DNA from: Microlunatus endophyticus
GTDB taxonomy: Bacteria > Actinomycetota > Actinomycetes > Propionibacteriales > Propionibacteriaceae
Direction: 5' to 3'
Assembly: GCF_014646195.1 (NCBI RefSeq)
Contig: NZ_BMMZ01000014.1
Span: forward strand, 1-64,000
DNA: 64,000 nucleotides
Both the position numbers and the translations under genes were made by a program. How positions within the stretch are numbered: position 1 is the stretch's first letter; every line of letters starts with the position of its first letter. Shown one piece after another: positions 62,674 to 64,000 of this stretch. The notes under the pieces are model-generated. The model searched no databases. It was not told the DNA's origin and worked only from the letters and a program-made list of their open reading frames with translations.

Positions 62674-63429
62674 ATGCCGCCTTCCGATCCGCTGAGCGAC
62701 TACCGGATAGTCGTGCAACTCCAAGCGGGATCGGGCGAGGTCGCGAATATGCGCCTGCTGCTGGTGGCCGACCTACTTCGACGGTCGATCGAAGGCATCC
62801 GACGGCGCAACACAGCCTTGGTTCTCCTAACCAATGACAGACCTCCCACGACGCGGCGGTCTGAGCAGGGGATCTACCTCCCGCCTGGAGGATTCCAAGT
62901 CAAGTCCGCCCAGTTGTCCACCGGATCGGCCGAAGTTGCCATGGCATTCTCCAGTGGCTCCTTCGACACCATCATCACCTCGAGCCGGCCGGCCGACCAG
63001 CTGGCTGGACGACGAATACTTCGAGTCGGGGCAGTCTCGAGCCATGCCGGTTCCGCCCTCCACGAAATCGTGGCCGACCTCATCAACGAGGATCCGCTCG
63101 CTTTGAAACTTGCCCTCCTGCGGTTTCACCACGAAAGCCCGGCTGAACTGTCGAGAGCTCGTGCACACCGTGCCATCGAAACGTTGCAGCGCTGGCGGTT
63201 CAAAGTCGCCGGATGGCACGACATGCCCCGCACCAAACCGGCCCAGCAGCTCCTCACCATGCAGCGAGCGCTAGCTACCAATCTCGACAGCGCGACAGTT
63301 CTCAATCTGATGCACAGAATCGAAACCGACCCGAGACAACCATCCGGCTACAAGTACGCCGCCTTCCGCGACATCGACCGCATCCTCGCCCTCAATCTCG
63401 GCTACCTCATCGGCAAGCGGCGAGGCTAG
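62674..63429 (+). CDS. Hypothetical protein, part class-I tRNA-synthetase-like
   Basis: 251 residues from ATG 62674 (a GTG at 62647 is also possible). The first part has alternating strands and helices (RIVVQLQAGSGEVANMRLLL, ALVLLTND). The second, IVADLINEDPLALKLALLRFHHESPAELS, then IETLQRWR, recalls the helical region of cysteinyl-tRNA synthetase/MshC-like enzymes, but the HIGH and KMSKS motifs are not seen. Function unknown. It is in the same direction as the GTPase genes. Confidence 0.55.
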   Translation: MPPSDPLSDYRIVVQLQAGSGEVANMRLLLVADLLRRSIEGIRRRNTALVLLTNDRPPTTRRSEQGIYLPPGGFQVKSAQLSTGSAEVAMAFSSGSFDTIITSSRPADQLAGRRILRVGAVSSHAGSALHEIVADLINEDPLALKLALLRFHHESPAELSRARAHRAIETLQRWRFKVAGWHDMPRTKPAQQLLTMQRALATNLDSATVLNLMHRIETDPRQPSGYKYAAFRDIDRILALNLGYLIGKRRG

Positions 63430-63569
63430 CGATGCGACTGCACCAGTCAAAGCACTCAACTACATGGGGCCAACTACACTGGACATACATTGGCGATGGG
63501 ACTCGCCAGGCCGGAACAGGCCGAATGCCACCTTGGCTGATGGTTCCTGCGAACAGGCAGGCGACAACC

Positions 63570-63899
63570 ATGAGCAATAGCACCCAGTCCAGCTGTTTGA
63601 GGGTGCACGTGCAGGGTCTCGGGCGGCCGATCTGGCTACCACCGACCGGCCACGGCAACCACGTTCCCGACACTGCGTGGATAGCAATTCTCGACCTCAG
63701 TTGTGCCGAGGCGGCCGACGATCTGCTAGCCGAGTTTGCGCAGAGACGGGTCCCCGCCTACACCGCTCCGGTGCGGCCCACACGACCCGATACCCACCGG
63801 GTTTGGGTCGGCGCCGGCTCGTACGGAACGGCGGTCAATCTACTCGTCCAGATCCTGCCGGGACTCATCAGCCGGCGAGGACAGTCGGTGATCCGCTAA
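63570..63899 (+). CDS. Small hypothetical protein
   Basis: 109 residues from ATG 63570; an in-frame ATG at 63432 would add 46 residues of unlikely composition. It is alpha/beta in character (WIAILDLSCAEAADDLLAEFA, RVWVGAGSYGTAVNLLVQIL). Family not recognised. Its TAA overlaps the ATG of the next gene by one base, so it is coupled to the ABC ATPase. Confidence 0.55.
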   Translation: MSNSTQSSCLRVHVQGLGRPIWLPPTGHGNHVPDTAWIAILDLSCAEAADDLLAEFAQRRVPAYTAPVRPTRPDTHRVWVGAGSYGTAVNLLVQILPGLISRRGQSVIR

Positions 63900-64000
63900 T
63901 GGCTGTTGCAGAGCGCCGCCGACGCGGTTCAGTGGTGTTGAAGGTGTCCGGTCTGCGGCGCGCCTTCGGACCGGTGACCATTCTGGACAAGTTCAATCTC
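63899..64000 (+). CDS. ABC transporter ATP-binding protein, 5' part only
   Basis: The 34 visible residues (VLKVSGLRRAFGPVTILDKF...) match the start of an ABC ATPase, just before where Walker A would lie. The start is the TAATG junction with the preceding gene. The rest is outside the window. Confidence 0.6.
   Translation, partial: MAVAERRRRGSVVLKVSGLRRAFGPVTILDKFNL

Noticed and set aside
1..64000. CRISPR array
   Set aside because: No regularly spaced direct repeats with unique spacers were seen. The recurring intergenic repeats are dispersed and irregular.

Overview
The window is high-GC actinobacterial chromosome. It shows frequent GTG starts, many 4-base start/stop overlaps, an actinobacterial-type conjugation operon of the SCO6880 class, a MAB_1171c-type membrane protein and a SigE-type sigma factor. 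A Propionibacteriales-like host is my guess; the sequence alone does not fix the genus. All calls were made by reading the sequence, with no database search.

Region 1 (1-21.4 kb) is a patchwork of mostly single accessory genes: an ABC exporter pair, HIT hydrolase, two methyltransferases, three phosphotransferase-like kinases, a HEPN-motif protein, DinB-like, cupin, sigma factor with membrane partner, P-loop kinase, MFS exporter with ArsR-type regulator, GNAT, isochorismatase-like hydrolase, and a membrane-domain/lipase fusion. Between them lies a mosaic family of short palindromic intergenic repeats with arms TGCCCGGT/ACCGGGCA. One IS256-type element, broken by three small insertions, and a broken Clp-N gene also lie here.

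Region 2 (21.4-39.2 kb) is a conjugative module. An operon of about eleven mostly overlapping genes runs leftward from 34.35 to 22.3 kb: ParA-like, pilin-like, anchored NTF2-like candidate, VirB6/TrbL-like, SCO6880-like, VirB4-like, VirD4/TraG-like, then five small or HTH proteins. Diverging from it across a palindrome is a rightward set: XRE regulator, ImmA-type peptidase, MAB_1171c-like membrane protein, MpaB-like oxygenase, an exported protein and an M23 peptidase. No relaxase or integrase is visible.

Region 3 (39.3-46.8 kb) looks like a defence island carried next to the conjugative genes: a DUF4041/T5orf172-like protein, a coiled-coil protein, a HEPN-motif protein, and a coupled DUF4062-TPR pair. 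The repeat family of region 1 is not seen from about 21.1 to 46.9 kb, which suggests regions 2-3 were inserted as one block.

Region 4 (46.9-52.4 kb) returns to the repeat-rich background. It holds a decayed copy of the first kinase gene, including its upstream leader ORF and an internal inverted fragment, plus a CxxC protein, an ArsR-like regulator, a secreted I36-like protein and a decayed LuxR/AfsR-type regulator.

Region 5 (52.5-64 kb) encodes two tandem MutS-like ATPases, a dynamin-like GTPase, an atypical phosphoglycerate-mutase-like protein on the other strand, a second dynamin-like GTPase with a Cys/His-rich tail, two small proteins, and the start of an ABC ATPase. This cluster, the XRE-ImmA-MAB_1171c-MpaB set and the DUF4062-TPR pair are the best candidates for undescribed systems.
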